A stretch of 64,000 nucleotides of DNA from Flavobacterium poyangense (GCF_011751075.1 NZ_JAALLN010000001.1:248001-312000); one strand, 5' to 3'. Shown: positions 55,867 through 64,000, counted from the stretch's first letter. Numbers and translations are program-made. Notes: generated by a model not told the origin, from the letters alone.

Positions 55867-55867
55867 C
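55855..55867. other. att core of element 2, left copy
   Basis: CCTCTTTCTCCGC at the tRNA 3' end, as in element 1. The matching right copy is expected beyond the window. Confidence 0.6.
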
Positions 55868-55879
55868 TGATTAATTATC

Positions 55880-55915
55880 AAAACCTTTAGATCTCACGAT
55901 TTAAAGGTTTTTTTG
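55880..55915 (+). terminator. terminator after tRNA-Ser copy 2
   Basis: The arms aaaccttta and taaaggttt are followed by a T run, 15 bp after the tRNA. Confidence 0.78.
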
Positions 55916-56125
55916 TTTTTGGACATTAGTGTATCCCTGTTGACATAAATGTTCTGACAAATAATCGTAAACGCCTGTATTTACTGGGATTTCAAGAAAG
56001 ATTAAAGGAGTATCTGTGCTATATTACAAGATCTCATAAGGAGATTTTTAGAGCAAAACTCTTTTAAATTCTATTTTTTCCATTTTCATTCCATAGTCAA
56101 AATACACATTAAATGTCAAAGCATT

Positions 56126-56213
56126 GTGTACCTATAGGTGTACCTATTTTTTTTAAGCAACTTTAAAGTAAAATAGGTACACTAATTTCAGGGAATTCCC
56201 GAGGAATTCCCTG
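56126..56213. promoter_or_regulatory. integrase-upstream repeat module of element 2
   Basis: GTGTACCTAT starts at 56126 and again 12 bp later at 56138; the inverted ATAGGTACAC ends at 56182, giving 57 bp in all. Then CAGGGAATTCC and GGAATTCCCTG form a perfect 11-bp-arm palindrome at 56189-56213, ending 31 bp after the last repeat. Every spacing equals that of 35742-35829 upstream of the broken integrase gene. The rest of 55920-56271 shows only AT-rich DNA and the 55967-55991 motif shared with 41095-41118. Confidence 0.65.
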
Positions 56214-56271
56214 AAAAAAAAGAAGACTCTCATAGTTTTTATTCAATTTTATTAACGAAAAACAATGAGTC

Positions 56272-57492
56272 ATGGTAAAAGTAATTTTCTACATCAAAGC
56301 ACAGAAAGCTAATAAGAATGGTGAAGCTCCAATCTTCGCACGTGTTAGCTTCAAAAAACGTGAGACTTCAATCTCAACCGGAAAATCAATCGAACTGGAA
56401 CGCTGGGAAGAGACTAAAAAACTTAGAATTCTCTTAAAACAGGAAAAAGAAAAAGTCATAAAACAAAGATTGGACAATTTTCAATTAGCAATTGAAAAAA
56501 AATTCAATGAACTGTATAAAATAGATCCGGACGTATCACTTCTTCTTTTGAAAAAGGAATTGACTGGTAAAACAGAAACAAAAAAGAAATCCATGACAAT
56601 ATTGGAGGTAATGGAAAAGCATAATTTACATTTTAAAAAAAAGGTAGAAGCAGGAGATCGCTCTGCTGCTTCTTTGCAGAAATACGAAAGAGCAAAAGAT
56701 CTCCTGAAAAATTATATGGAGAAACAGTATGGACTAAGTGACATGGATGCCACAGATGTTAACGGTGCATTTGTTCACAACCTTGAAAGTTTTTTAACTT
56801 ATGATAGCGTTTACAAAGGACGCACAGGAATTAAAAACAATTCAGTAGTGAAATACATTAGATCGTATAAAACGGCTTGCAGTCATTGTTTTAAGCTTGA
56901 TTTACTGGAGAAAAATCCTTTTAACATTTATGAAGGACGCCTTAATGTAAAAGATGCAATATTTTTGACTCAAGAAGAGCTAAATAAAATAGAAAGAAAA
57001 AGAATATCTTTCGAGAGACTTCAGCGTGTCAGAGATATATTTCTATTCTGTTGCTATACCGGTTATGCTCCCGTAGATGCAGCTAAGCTAACACAGGAGA
57101 ATATCTTCAAAGGAAACAAGGGAGAATTATGGCTAATGACTACAAGAACCAAAACTGCCATCAGGGCAAATGTTCCCATATTACCACCAGTCCTAAAGGT
57201 CATTGAGAAATATAAAGGAATGCAGGACGCCCTTATTCCAAAAATCTCTAATCAAAAAATGAACGCATATCTTAAAGAACTTGCCGATATTTGCCAGGTC
57301 GATAAACACCTAACATGGTACGTAGCCAGGCATACTTTTGCAACAACAATCACCTTGGGTAATGGAGTGAGCCTAGAGAATGTATCTGCAATGATGGGAC
57401 ATACTAACATCAAACAAACTCAGCATTATGCCAAAGTATTGGATCACAATGTAATGAATGATATGCAGAAAGTCATGAAAATATATCAATAA
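56272..57492 (+). CDS. tyrosine recombinase (integrase) of element 2
   Basis: A 406-residue integrase. An N-terminal arm-binding domain (about 1-95, MVKVIFYIKAQKANKNGEAP), a SAM-like core-binding domain (about 105-215) and the catalytic domain (about 230-400) are present. Visible catalytic parts are Arg353 in VARHTFATT, His377 in MMGHTNIKQTQHYAKV, and nucleophile Tyr386. The first catalytic arginine position reads TGYAPVDAAKL (Ala266), a loss also common in CTnDOT-type integrases. The usual His of HxxR is Tyr350. It lies 406 bp from the tRNA-Ser 3' end, as expected for the integrase that uses it. A terminator lies at 57507-57538. Confidence 0.92.
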   Translation: MVKVIFYIKAQKANKNGEAPIFARVSFKKRETSISTGKSIELERWEETKKLRILLKQEKEKVIKQRLDNFQLAIEKKFNELYKIDPDVSLLLLKKELTGKTETKKKSMTILEVMEKHNLHFKKKVEAGDRSAASLQKYERAKDLLKNYMEKQYGLSDMDATDVNGAFVHNLESFLTYDSVYKGRTGIKNNSVVKYIRSYKTACSHCFKLDLLEKNPFNIYEGRLNVKDAIFLTQEELNKIERKRISFERLQRVRDIFLFCCYTGYAPVDAAKLTQENIFKGNKGELWLMTTRTKTAIRANVPILPPVLKVIEKYKGMQDALIPKISNQKMNAYLKELADICQVDKHLTWYVARHTFATTITLGNGVSLENVSAMMGHTNIKQTQHYAKVLDHNVMNDMQKVMKIYQ

Positions 57493-57506
57493 TTAATGTT
57501 TTTAAA

Positions 57507-57538
57507 AAGAAAAGGATTCTCTATTGAATCCTTTTCTT
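57507..57538. terminator. bidirectional terminator between integrase and HTH gene
   Basis: The perfect arms aagaaaaggattc and gaatccttttctt flank a 6-nt loop between convergent genes. It overlaps the last codon of the minus-strand gene. Confidence 0.75.
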
Positions 57539-57833
57539 AACATTCATTATCACGTAATATTTTATCAATTTTAGTAGCCTCATATAAGAATATGTCGCCA
57601 AGTTTTGTGTAAGGGAGAATACCTGTCAATCTATACTTAACAATTGTATTACTAGACAAACCAAACATATTTTTTAAATCCTCATTTCGATAATACTTTG
57701 TAAGTGTCCTTCTGTGATTCTGCTTTAATTTAGAATCAATTACGTCCAATTTTGCTTCCAAAATTGCAAATAATTTCTCGAAAGCAACTATACTAGTACC
57801 AAGTTCCTCAACATCATTGCTTTTGTCTGACAT
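57537..57833 (-). CDS. excisionase-like helix-turn-helix protein
   Basis: A 98-residue small DNA-binding protein from the ATG at 57833 (MSDKSNDVEELG); the frame is open to 57881. The N-terminal half is a predicted coiled coil (VAFEKLFAILEAKLDVIDSK). The C-terminal half is the Bacteroidota HTH_17-type fold (YYRNEDLKNMFGLSSNTIVK, YRLTGILPYTKLGDIFLY) as in excisionases of conjugative transposons. It lies directly beside the integrase in convergent orientation and shares a transcription direction with the 57882 gene. Its role is likely excision or control of the element. Confidence 0.8.
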   Translation of the reverse strand: MSDKSNDVEELGTSIVAFEKLFAILEAKLDVIDSKLKQNHRRTLTKYYRNEDLKNMFGLSSNTIVKYRLTGILPYTKLGDIFLYEATKIDKILRDNEC

Positions 57834-57881
57834 AATTAAAATGTATTTAAACAAGGTTAACTGATCTGTAAAAAAAATCAA

Positions 57882-58328
57882 CTACTTACTTGCAATTTTT
57901 AGTTTCCTTTCTTCTAAAATCGCCAACATTCTATCTAAAAATTTCAAATGCTTTTTCCTGTAAGTAAACCCTTTGGCTTCAGAAAATTGCTTGCTAATCA
58001 TTTCTATAGGTGTTTGTAGACCAGCATCTCCTGAATAAGTAAAATTGTTCACTATAAATTCCTGCATCTTACTCCTGTTATTATCTTCGTCCCTCCTATC
58101 AAAAAACAAAATATTCTCACTCATCAATACATAGAAAAGCTGTGCCAAATCACTTTTGTTGTACCCTGAGCCACATTTAACAACTTTAAAGCTATTAGAA
58201 AAAGCCTTGTCATTTGGTCTAGTAAATAAACTGCTATTCAGTAACAACATTTCTATATTTTCAATTTTACTTCTCAATACGGTTATATCTGTTGTTACTT
58301 GTTCGAATGATTTCTGATCCATTTTCAT
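57882..58328 (-). CDS. conserved mobile-element protein of unknown function
   Basis: A 148-residue soluble protein. The N-terminal part is helical (TTDITVLRSKIENIEMLLLN). The central part has KSDLAQLFYVLMSENILFFD and the DNRSKMQEFIVNNFTYSGDA segment, and the C-terminus is basic and helical (RKKHLKFLDRMLAILEERKL). The central and C-terminal pattern resembles the RteC-type region of Bacteroidota elements, but this is only a visual impression. It lies 48 bp upstream of the HTH gene on the same strand, likely in one unit with it. Confidence 0.6.
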   Translation of the reverse strand: MKMDQKSFEQVTTDITVLRSKIENIEMLLLNSSLFTRPNDKAFSNSFKVVKCGSGYNKSDLAQLFYVLMSENILFFDRRDEDNNRSKMQEFIVNNFTYSGDAGLQTPIEMISKQFSEAKGFTYRKKHLKFLDRMLAILEERKLKIASK

Positions 58329-58421
58329 CCTCTTTTATGTGCATTAATCTTCATTCTCTCTTCAATACAAATACTTGATTTACATAAAGTTTATATTAAT
58401 CTGGGGCAATTCAGGTTCTAT

Positions 58422-60491
58422 CTACTTTTTCTCAAATTCGAATGAAGTTTCTTTTCTTTCATTTAAGATGATATAGGCATTAAATTTTTTCCCCGATCTA
58501 CTCTTCATTCCTCTGATTAAACCCGTCTTTCCTAGTTTTACTAAATTTTCAATTTCACTAAGATTTAAGTGCATTCCGCATATATTACGAAACTGAACCC
58601 AGTTGCAATTTTCATCAGGACATTTGACAAGTATATCCTTAATTAACAACGATTGCTTATTACATTTGGGACAATTTAAGTCCGGCCCTTTCTCCATTGC
58701 AACAGAAGTCTTAAGAAGCTCATGAGTTAAAGAAACCACGTAATCCTCAATACCTTTTTGAAATATTTCAAGCGGTAACTGATTACTTTCTATTTTTTGA
58801 AGTTCCATTTCCCACTGACCGGTCATCGCGACATCCGCTATCATCTTATCTTTAACAATGTCAAATATTTGCAAGCCTTTTGGGGTGGGTATAAGAAATT
58901 TTTCTTTTCTTTTGATGTAATCTCTGTCAAAAAGAGTTTCAATAATGGATGCTCTGGTAGCCGGAGTACCGATACCGGTATCCGATATCGCTTTTCTTGC
59001 TTCTTCCTCTTCTACCCTTTTCCCGGCGGATTCCATAGCAGCTAAAAGTCCTGCCTCTGTAAACAAGACAGGCGGACTGGTTTTCTTTTCTAAAAGATTA
59101 CATACTTTTATTTTAATTTCATCTCCGGCTTTTAATGCTGGCAAATCCTCAATATACTGCTTATCCCCATCGAGAAAACAACCTTTTATACTGCGCCATC
59201 CCCTCTCCAGAATCTTAAATCCTTTACTGGAGAAGTGATAGTGCAACACCTGTAACACTATATCTGTTGTCTCTTTGATGCAGACCTGCGAAACAGATTC
59301 CAATAAACGTGACGCAATCAGATCATAGATAGCCTTTTCTCTGGCCGGTAATGCTGGTGGTAATTTATCAGTGATTAATAATCCATGATGATCCGTTACC
59401 TTAAGATCATTTACAATACGTTTGTTTAATTGCCCGGGCTTAAGATTCGCCACTGCTTCTTTGTGACTAACGCTCGTTTTCAGTATTCTAATAAGATTGG
59501 GAATCTCGCACCACAAGTCTTCCGGTATGTGTTTGCTTCCGGTTCTGGGATACGTAATGTATTTCTTCTCATACAGACTTTGAGCAATATTCAGGGTTTC
59601 TTCGGCTGAAAGATTTAATCTTATATTGGCTTCTTTTTGCAATGCAGTCAAATTAAACAGCAGTGGTGGTTGCTCGGTAATAGTTTTCGCTCCAATGGAG
59701 ATCACTATGGCTGTCTTAGCTCTTTCGACCTCTTTAAGGGCTGTCTGAGCTTGTCCTTTGTCATTCCATTTAGTACCGGAAAGACTTTTGAAATGGATAG
59801 TATCCACTTGATGATGGAGCTGTAGTTCCAAGTAGGTCTGCACCTTAAAGTTTATATGCTCAAAATATCGCTCGCATATTATAGCTAGTGTAGGAGTTTG
59901 CACTCTGCCAAGAGAATAAATATCATTACCTGAAGCAATGCTTAAAGCTTGTGTAGCATTAATGCCTACCATCCAATCCGCACGACTTCTCCCTACTGCT
60001 GCCTTGTAAAGTCCTTCAAAATCTGTTCCCGGTTTCAGGTTCTCAAATCCTTGCTTAATCGCCTTCTCGGTTAGTGAACTTATCCAAAGCCGCTCAAAAG
60101 GTTTGGTACATTTGAGATAATCGTAAATGTATCGAAAGATGAGTTCTCCCTCACGTCCGGCATCAGTAGCCACTATGATACTATCTGAATGGTTAAAAAC
60201 CTGTTCTATTACTTTTAACTGTTTTATTGCTCCTGCATCAGTACTATATTTTTTATCCTTTTTCACTTTTTTTTCCCTCAGCAGGAATGGTTTGGGTAAA
60301 ACCGGCAGTGCCGTTTTACAAAAACCCCTAATACCATAATCTTCCGGCATAGCCAGTGCTACCAAATGTCCAAATGTCCAGGTAACAAAATAGCCGTTTC
60401 CTTTCATGTAGCCATCCATTTTTTCTGAGGCTCCCAACAAACTGGCGATTTCCCTTGCCACGCTGGGCTTCTCGGCTATAATTGCTTTCAT
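58422..60491 (-). CDS. topB: DNA topoisomerase III-like protein of the mobile element
   Basis: A 689-residue type IA topoisomerase. The Toprim domain starts MKAIIAEKPSVAREIASLLG and includes ATDAGREGELIFRYIYDYL. The active-site tyrosine is in KKYITYPRTGSKHIPEDLW. The signatures SIASGNDIYSLGRVQTPTLA and GIGTPATRASIIETL are present. A C-terminal zinc-finger-like piece (CPKCNK, CPDENC) follows. Bacteroidota conjugative transposons usually carry such a topoisomerase for processing of transferred DNA or replication. It is separated from the DUF4099/DUF3945 gene by 19 bp, in one operon. Confidence 0.93.
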   Translation of the reverse strand: MKAIIAEKPSVAREIASLLGASEKMDGYMKGNGYFVTWTFGHLVALAMPEDYGIRGFCKTALPVLPKPFLLREKKVKKDKKYSTDAGAIKQLKVIEQVFNHSDSIIVATDAGREGELIFRYIYDYLKCTKPFERLWISSLTEKAIKQGFENLKPGTDFEGLYKAAVGRSRADWMVGINATQALSIASGNDIYSLGRVQTPTLAIICERYFEHINFKVQTYLELQLHHQVDTIHFKSLSGTKWNDKGQAQTALKEVERAKTAIVISIGAKTITEQPPLLFNLTALQKEANIRLNLSAEETLNIAQSLYEKKYITYPRTGSKHIPEDLWCEIPNLIRILKTSVSHKEAVANLKPGQLNKRIVNDLKVTDHHGLLITDKLPPALPAREKAIYDLIASRLLESVSQVCIKETTDIVLQVLHYHFSSKGFKILERGWRSIKGCFLDGDKQYIEDLPALKAGDEIKIKVCNLLEKKTSPPVLFTEAGLLAAMESAGKRVEEEEARKAISDTGIGTPATRASIIETLFDRDYIKRKEKFLIPTPKGLQIFDIVKDKMIADVAMTGQWEMELQKIESNQLPLEIFQKGIEDYVVSLTHELLKTSVAMEKGPDLNCPKCNKQSLLIKDILVKCPDENCNWVQFRNICGMHLNLSEIENLVKLGKTGLIRGMKSRSGKKFNAYIILNERKETSFEFEKK

Positions 60492-60510
60492 ATCTCACTA
60501 TTTTTAACGG

Positions 60511-61923
60511 TTACATTTTTCGACCTTTACTCCTTGCAGGTTCGTTGGAATTTTCCGGATCTTCCTGCTGTTTTTTTCCTTTAGGCTCATCTTGTTCCGA
60601 TCTGAGATTGGTTTTGTCCGCTTTAGTTGGTTTTTCCTGTTCATTGGTCTTATCCGGATGTTTAAAAGCGAAATCAGTTTTGCCAGTTTCTTTATTAAAG
60701 GTGATATAACCTTCATACTTTTTCCCATTCTTATCTTCGAGATTGTCTATATAAATCGTTTTCCCTGTTTTAAACTGATTGTACTGCTTATCACTTAGTT
60801 CAACTCCACGGAATGTTTTAGGCACCTCCTGCGATGGATCTTGCGGACTCTTCTGCATGTTTCCTTGTGTCTGTTCCTTAAAATTGCTTCTGTCAAAATG
60901 AAATTCCACATATCGCTTATCGGCATTAAACTGTACTGTGGCATCAAACGGTTCTCCTTTTCTGGAGATCATCCCCTCAAGGTAAAGGGGTTTGCCCTGC
61001 ATCAAGGTTTGTTTTTGCTGTTCATCGAGCTTAATTCCTTTGATTTCTTCAGGCAGGTTTATTTTATCCGTGCGTAATGCTACTAACTCATTGGTTAATC
61101 TGTCTATGCTTATAATGGAAGGAATTTGCTCGTTTGTTTTAAGATTGGTAAGGTTTACCACACGTCCCATATTACCCGTTTTGAGTAAGTTATCTTTATC
61201 CTCCTGGCTAAATTCATGTCCAAAAAAGGGATAATTCAGTTGAGGTTCTTTACGTATACCATGAATGGCAACCACTACTTTTCCTTCATCATTGGTCTGT
61301 AGGGACAATCGGGCATCCAAACGCGTAATAGCAGTTCCTAAATTAAGGCTAATAGGAACCAATTCGTTGGTTTTATACCCCTTGAGCAATGGCTCCAATA
61401 ATTCCATTTTTTCAAGTTTTTCTTTACTTAAACCAAAATTGTTCATCGTGTTCCAATCTATTTGGTCTGCCTGATAGCGGTATTGATTGTTTTCCGGTGG
61501 TGTTTCTGTAGTTTTCATAGTGTTTACATTTTCTTTGTTATCATTACTTTTTAGTTCTGTTTTAACCTCATACTTCTCCAATAGCTTTGCATTTTCGACT
61601 TCAGGGTTATGAATCTCCTTCTGCATTTTAGCCGCAATATCAACAGCCTGTTCTTTAGGTACTTTAAAGAATTTGAATCGGGTGGGATTTTGTAGCTGAC
61701 GCATGAAATTGGAAAAGAAATTGGAAAAGACATCTCCTTGTCTATCTACTACCATAAATTGATTCTGATATCTTTTACTAACGGGAGCTGTTTTTAACTC
61801 TCTACTTTTTTCATCGATTCCTCTTACCGCCTCAATCTTCATTCTTTCTTTGTCCAATACCAGTAAAATGTCCATGAGTTGTTCTGGCGATATCTCTGGT
61901 ATACGTTTGTCTTGTTCATTCAT
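60511..61923 (-). CDS. DUF4099/DUF3945-type mobile-element protein
   Basis: A 470-residue cytoplasmic protein with an N-terminal region (1-150), a DUF4099-like part (about 155-240, IDWNTMNNFGLSKEKLEKME, LLKGYKTNELVPISLNLG) and DUF3945-like repeats (about 280-430) with LPEEIKGIKLDEQQKQTL and KTFRGVELSDKQYNQFKTGK. The tail is low-complexity (E, K, P, R). These proteins accompany topB in Bacteroidota conjugative elements. Their precise role is not known; a partner of topoisomerase or relaxosome is the usual guess. It is coupled by short gaps with topB. Confidence 0.85.
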   Translation of the reverse strand: MNEQDKRIPEISPEQLMDILLVLDKERMKIEAVRGIDEKSRELKTAPVSKRYQNQFMVVDRQGDVFSNFFSNFMRQLQNPTRFKFFKVPKEQAVDIAAKMQKEIHNPEVENAKLLEKYEVKTELKSNDNKENVNTMKTTETPPENNQYRYQADQIDWNTMNNFGLSKEKLEKMELLEPLLKGYKTNELVPISLNLGTAITRLDARLSLQTNDEGKVVVAIHGIRKEPQLNYPFFGHEFSQEDKDNLLKTGNMGRVVNLTNLKTNEQIPSIISIDRLTNELVALRTDKINLPEEIKGIKLDEQQKQTLMQGKPLYLEGMISRKGEPFDATVQFNADKRYVEFHFDRSNFKEQTQGNMQKSPQDPSQEVPKTFRGVELSDKQYNQFKTGKTIYIDNLEDKNGKKYEGYITFNKETGKTDFAFKHPDKTNEQEKPTKADKTNLRSEQDEPKGKKQQEDPENSNEPARSKGRKM

Positions 61924-62042
61924 ATTTTCCTTTTTTAAATTTCATGCTGTTAAACCCGGAATTCGTTATCCCGAAAATAGCTTTAACCCTAATGCGCACT
62001 AACTTTCAGTCGTTTACAGGCTTTATTTGCCCGAACTTGTCC

Positions 62043-62342
62043 TTATTTGTTTTTTCTAACCGGAACGGAAAAACCCTCCCTAATAAATGCGTTAACATCA
62101 GAGAGCTTATAATAAAGTTTGCCACTTATAGTATAATAAGGAAGTCTGCCAGAGGAGCGATAGCGCTGTAAGGAGCGTGAACTTACCTTTAACATCATAT
62201 GAAGATCCTGGCTGTCTAATAGTTCCTCTCCATCCACTAAACTCCTTTGTTTCTGGGCAGATTCAAACTTCTCCCCAATCAGGTCAAAACGATTCATAAT
62301 ACGTTCCATCCAGGCTAAAAACTCTGTTCTGTCGATATTCAT
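62043..62342 (-). CDS. helix-turn-helix protein (HTH_17, excisionase-like)
   Basis: A 99-residue DNA-binding protein. A helical leader (1-45) is followed by the HTH LDSQDLHMMLKVSSRSLQRY, RSSGRLPYYTISGKLYYKLS. This small type precedes topB/DUF3945 operons in Bacteroidota conjugative transposons and acts as an excisionase or regulator in the CTnDOT system. It is 119 bp upstream of the DUF4099 gene on the same strand. The window has two such HTH genes in one element. Confidence 0.85.
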   Translation of the reverse strand: MNIDRTEFLAWMERIMNRFDLIGEKFESAQKQRSLVDGEELLDSQDLHMMLKVSSRSLQRYRSSGRLPYYTISGKLYYKLSDVNAFIREGFSVPVRKNK

Positions 62343-62628
62343 AGTCTTTCTTTTTAATCAATTAATACTCTTGCAATCGCTACGAGTTGAATTTCAAGAC
62401 AACAACACACTGTGCATCAAAGTGTCTGTAACGATCTGTACAAAATTGACTATCGTAAAGAGTATTCGCCGCCAAGTCTTACCAATTGAAAATTGCTTTT
62501 TTTCAAAACTCTTAGGATTGTGCAATTCAATGATTAAAGGCATAATCCTAATTCAGTTAAAAAAAATACCCACAACTGCCAATGGGTAGTCATGGGTAAT
62601 CTTAAAATGTCTTTAAGCTAATCACTAT

Positions 62629-63471
62629 TTATAGATCTTTGTCCATGTATTGTTCTACTGAAGACTTGAGTTGATCTAAGAAAAGAGTTCGATTACCGCT
62701 GCGGTCTTTCATACGATGAAAAGCATGATGGATATCGCCTAGTTGTGTTTGAAACAAGAGTTGAAAAACCATGCTGATTTTACGAATTCCAATTTTACCG
62801 TGAGAAATCGCTCCTGAAATATAGAGTGCATAAATGAGTTCAATAAGTGCGTTTTTTGATTCAGTCCACGTTATATTTTCATCAGTTTTACTACTTGTTA
62901 AATTAGGCTTGTCAACTGGATTGATCTTTACTATTAAGTAATTATATAACAATTCATTTGCAATAATTCTGGAAACCTTGTAGTCGTAATAAGTTGAAAA
63001 CTGTGTGTCCACTTCAAAAATGAAACTATTAAGTCCTGTATGAAGGTTAATTTTTCCCAACTGAAAAAAATCATGATCCCGGTCTGTTCTGCCCGAGCGG
63101 TAATACCTGTAAAAATCTGAATTTCGAATGTGTTCCTTGTATTCATTTTTTAATTGCTGTAATTCGCCGGAAAAATACTTATGGTACATCTTCCCGCTAT
63201 GTACCGGACAAGAAGTTTCAATTCGATATATTTTATTGTAGTAGATCAATTTTCCCAGTATTTGAGGCTTGATAATTCTAAAAAACTCAATCTCTTCATT
63301 CTCATTTTTAAAATGATGACTGGTAACATACTTCTTCATGGAAGTTAATATATCCTGCAGGAAAATAGTCATGCGATAAGATTCGTCAATTACATGTGGG
63401 GATTCTAAACTAATTTCCTGTTCTTTTTTTAAGATGCGATAAAGCGCATCTTTATAATTGGACTGCGTCAT
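62629..63471 (-). CDS. rteC: RteC-family regulatory protein of conjugative element
   Basis: A 280-residue protein matching RteC. Seen are the N-terminal helical part and the ETSCPVHSGKMYHKYFSGEL segment with RSGRTDRDHDFFQLGKIN. The C-terminal part has ESKNALIELIYALYISGAIS, and ISMVFQLLFQTQLGDIHHAF, a winged-helix type DNA-binding region. In CTnDOT, RteC activates the excision operon in response to upstream signals. Here it lies upstream of the HTH/topB group on the same strand. The tetracycline-linked RteA/RteB genes are not in the window. The gap 62343-62628 is AT-rich promoter DNA with no visible gene. Confidence 0.88.
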   Translation of the reverse strand: MTQSNYKDALYRILKKEQEISLESPHVIDESYRMTIFLQDILTSMKKYVTSHHFKNENEEIEFFRIIKPQILGKLIYYNKIYRIETSCPVHSGKMYHKYFSGELQQLKNEYKEHIRNSDFYRYYRSGRTDRDHDFFQLGKINLHTGLNSFIFEVDTQFSTYYDYKVSRIIANELLYNYLIVKINPVDKPNLTSSKTDENITWTESKNALIELIYALYISGAISHGKIGIRKISMVFQLLFQTQLGDIHHAFHRMKDRSGNRTLFLDQLKSSVEQYMDKDL

Positions 63472-63595
63472 AGAACAATATTTAAAAGAGTAGTTACCTA
63501 AACTTGTTTCTGTATAATTATCCTTTAGAAACTTAAAATGCTTATGGATTGTATTGTCGAGGTGATAAATTATTGTGATCCTATAAGTATCACAA

Positions 63596-64000
63596 TTACA
63601 AGGTTAGTCGATAGTCGCTGGGAGAAAGGCGTGTATATTTTTTAAAGAAGTTACTAAATAGTGAAACACTGCCAAATTGCAATTCCTCACTTATTTTAGC
63701 AATGCTTAAATCTTTATTTTGTAGCAATATCTTTGATTCATTTATTATAGCATCTATAATAAATTCCTTAGCTGTTCTATGATAGGCTTCCTTTACTATT
63801 TTAGTGAGATTACCCGATGTCATACACAATATTTCTGCATAGAATTTTACCCCGTGCTCCTGTTTGTAGTTTAACTCCAAGGTTTTAAAAAAATGCAAAA
63901 GCATTTTCTCCTTTACCGTCTGAACCGAATGAGGTTCTTTGTGGAGACTGTAGTAATTCTCTGCAAGTACATAGAGCAATAAGTTAAAGGTTAGTATAAT
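63596..64000 (-). CDS. AraC-family transcriptional regulator, 5' end beyond window
   Basis: The C-terminal part of an AraC/XylS regulator. The frame stays open to the last base, and the nominal start at 63979 is a TTG within the coding frame, so the true start lies beyond 64000. The two HTH motifs are seen at AEILCMTSGNLTKIVKEAYH and ISEELQFGSVSLFSNFFKKY, followed by TRLSPSDYRLTL, the family's usual end. It may control the element or belong to its cargo; context beyond the window is needed. Confidence 0.85.
   Translation of the reverse strand: MILTFNLLLYVLAENYYSLHKEPHSVQTVKEKMLLHFFKTLELNYKQEHGVKFYAEILCMTSGNLTKIVKEAYHRTAKEFIIDAIINESKILLQNKDLSIAKISEELQFGSVSLFSNFFKKYTRLSPSDYRLTL

Larger units (their letters stand above)
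55714..55867. repeat. 154-bp direct repeat: promoter plus tRNA-Ser, copy 2
   Basis: Same length and spacing as 35476-35629: aaaagtttttataatcg, TATATTTG at 55742-55749, 33 bp to the tRNA, identical tRNA body. The gap 55497-55713 upstream is AT-rich with no gene. Confidence 0.9.

Overview
The window looks like chromosome of a Flavobacterium-type member of the Bacteroidota. The evidence is low GC, SusC/SusD pairs, a secreted protease with a type IX secretion C-terminal sorting domain, promoters of the TAnnTTTG type, and intergenic spaces filled with short interspersed repeats. No rRNA, CRISPR array or complete insertion sequence was seen. Functions below come from recognising families and motifs by eye; no database search was run.

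Region 1 (1-8.5 kb) holds ordinary metabolic genes: an Lrp/AsnC regulator divergent from a Cys/Met-metabolism PLP lyase, a large APC amino-acid permease and a fused FAD/Fe-S D-lactate-dehydrogenase-like oxidase. Two tandem arrays of hairpin-forming repeats separate them.

Region 2 (8.5-26.5 kb) is the most coherent functional unit. A DeoR regulator faces a SusC/SusD pair, followed on the same strand by MurQ etherase, a sodium:solute symporter, AnmK kinase, an HGSNAT/NagX-like membrane acetyltransferase, two tandem GHL10 (DUF187) glycosidases, an AmpG-like MFS carrier, two small genes and a NagZ-like GH3 enzyme. Together these read as a pathway that takes up and degrades the glycan part of peptidoglycan (GlcNAc-MurNAc), with no peptidase or amidase in the set.

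Region 3 (26.6-35.4 kb) is housekeeping: a peroxiredoxin/thioredoxin/thiol peroxidase group, then a tight run dgkA-ftsK-lolA-lptG-ribB-thioesterase. The RibB fusion has a GTP cyclohydrolase II-like half without its zinc cysteines.

Region 4 (35.5-55.9 kb) lies between two tRNA-Ser(TGA) genes that are identical with their promoters. Each tRNA is followed by a related tyrosine recombinase gene: the first is broken, the second intact. A 13-bp copy of the tRNA 3' end at 41137-41149, with integrase-type arm repeats beside it, marks the right end of a small degenerate element (35.6-41.15 kb) carrying three lipoprotein genes and a ChaN/erythromycin-esterase-like protein. From 41.2 to 55.5 kb lie a broken membrane gene, a divergent pair of exported proteases, and a four-gene operon of TonB receptor, DUF4876-like lipoprotein, beta-barrel protein and di-heme peroxidase.

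Region 5 (55.9-64 kb) is the left end of a second integrative element of the Bacteroidota conjugative-transposon kind: integrase, excisionase-like HTH proteins, topoisomerase III, a DUF4099/DUF3945 protein, RteC and an AraC regulator running off the window. The two elements share an unusual, exactly spaced cis-module upstream of their integrase genes whose repeat sequence differs between them.
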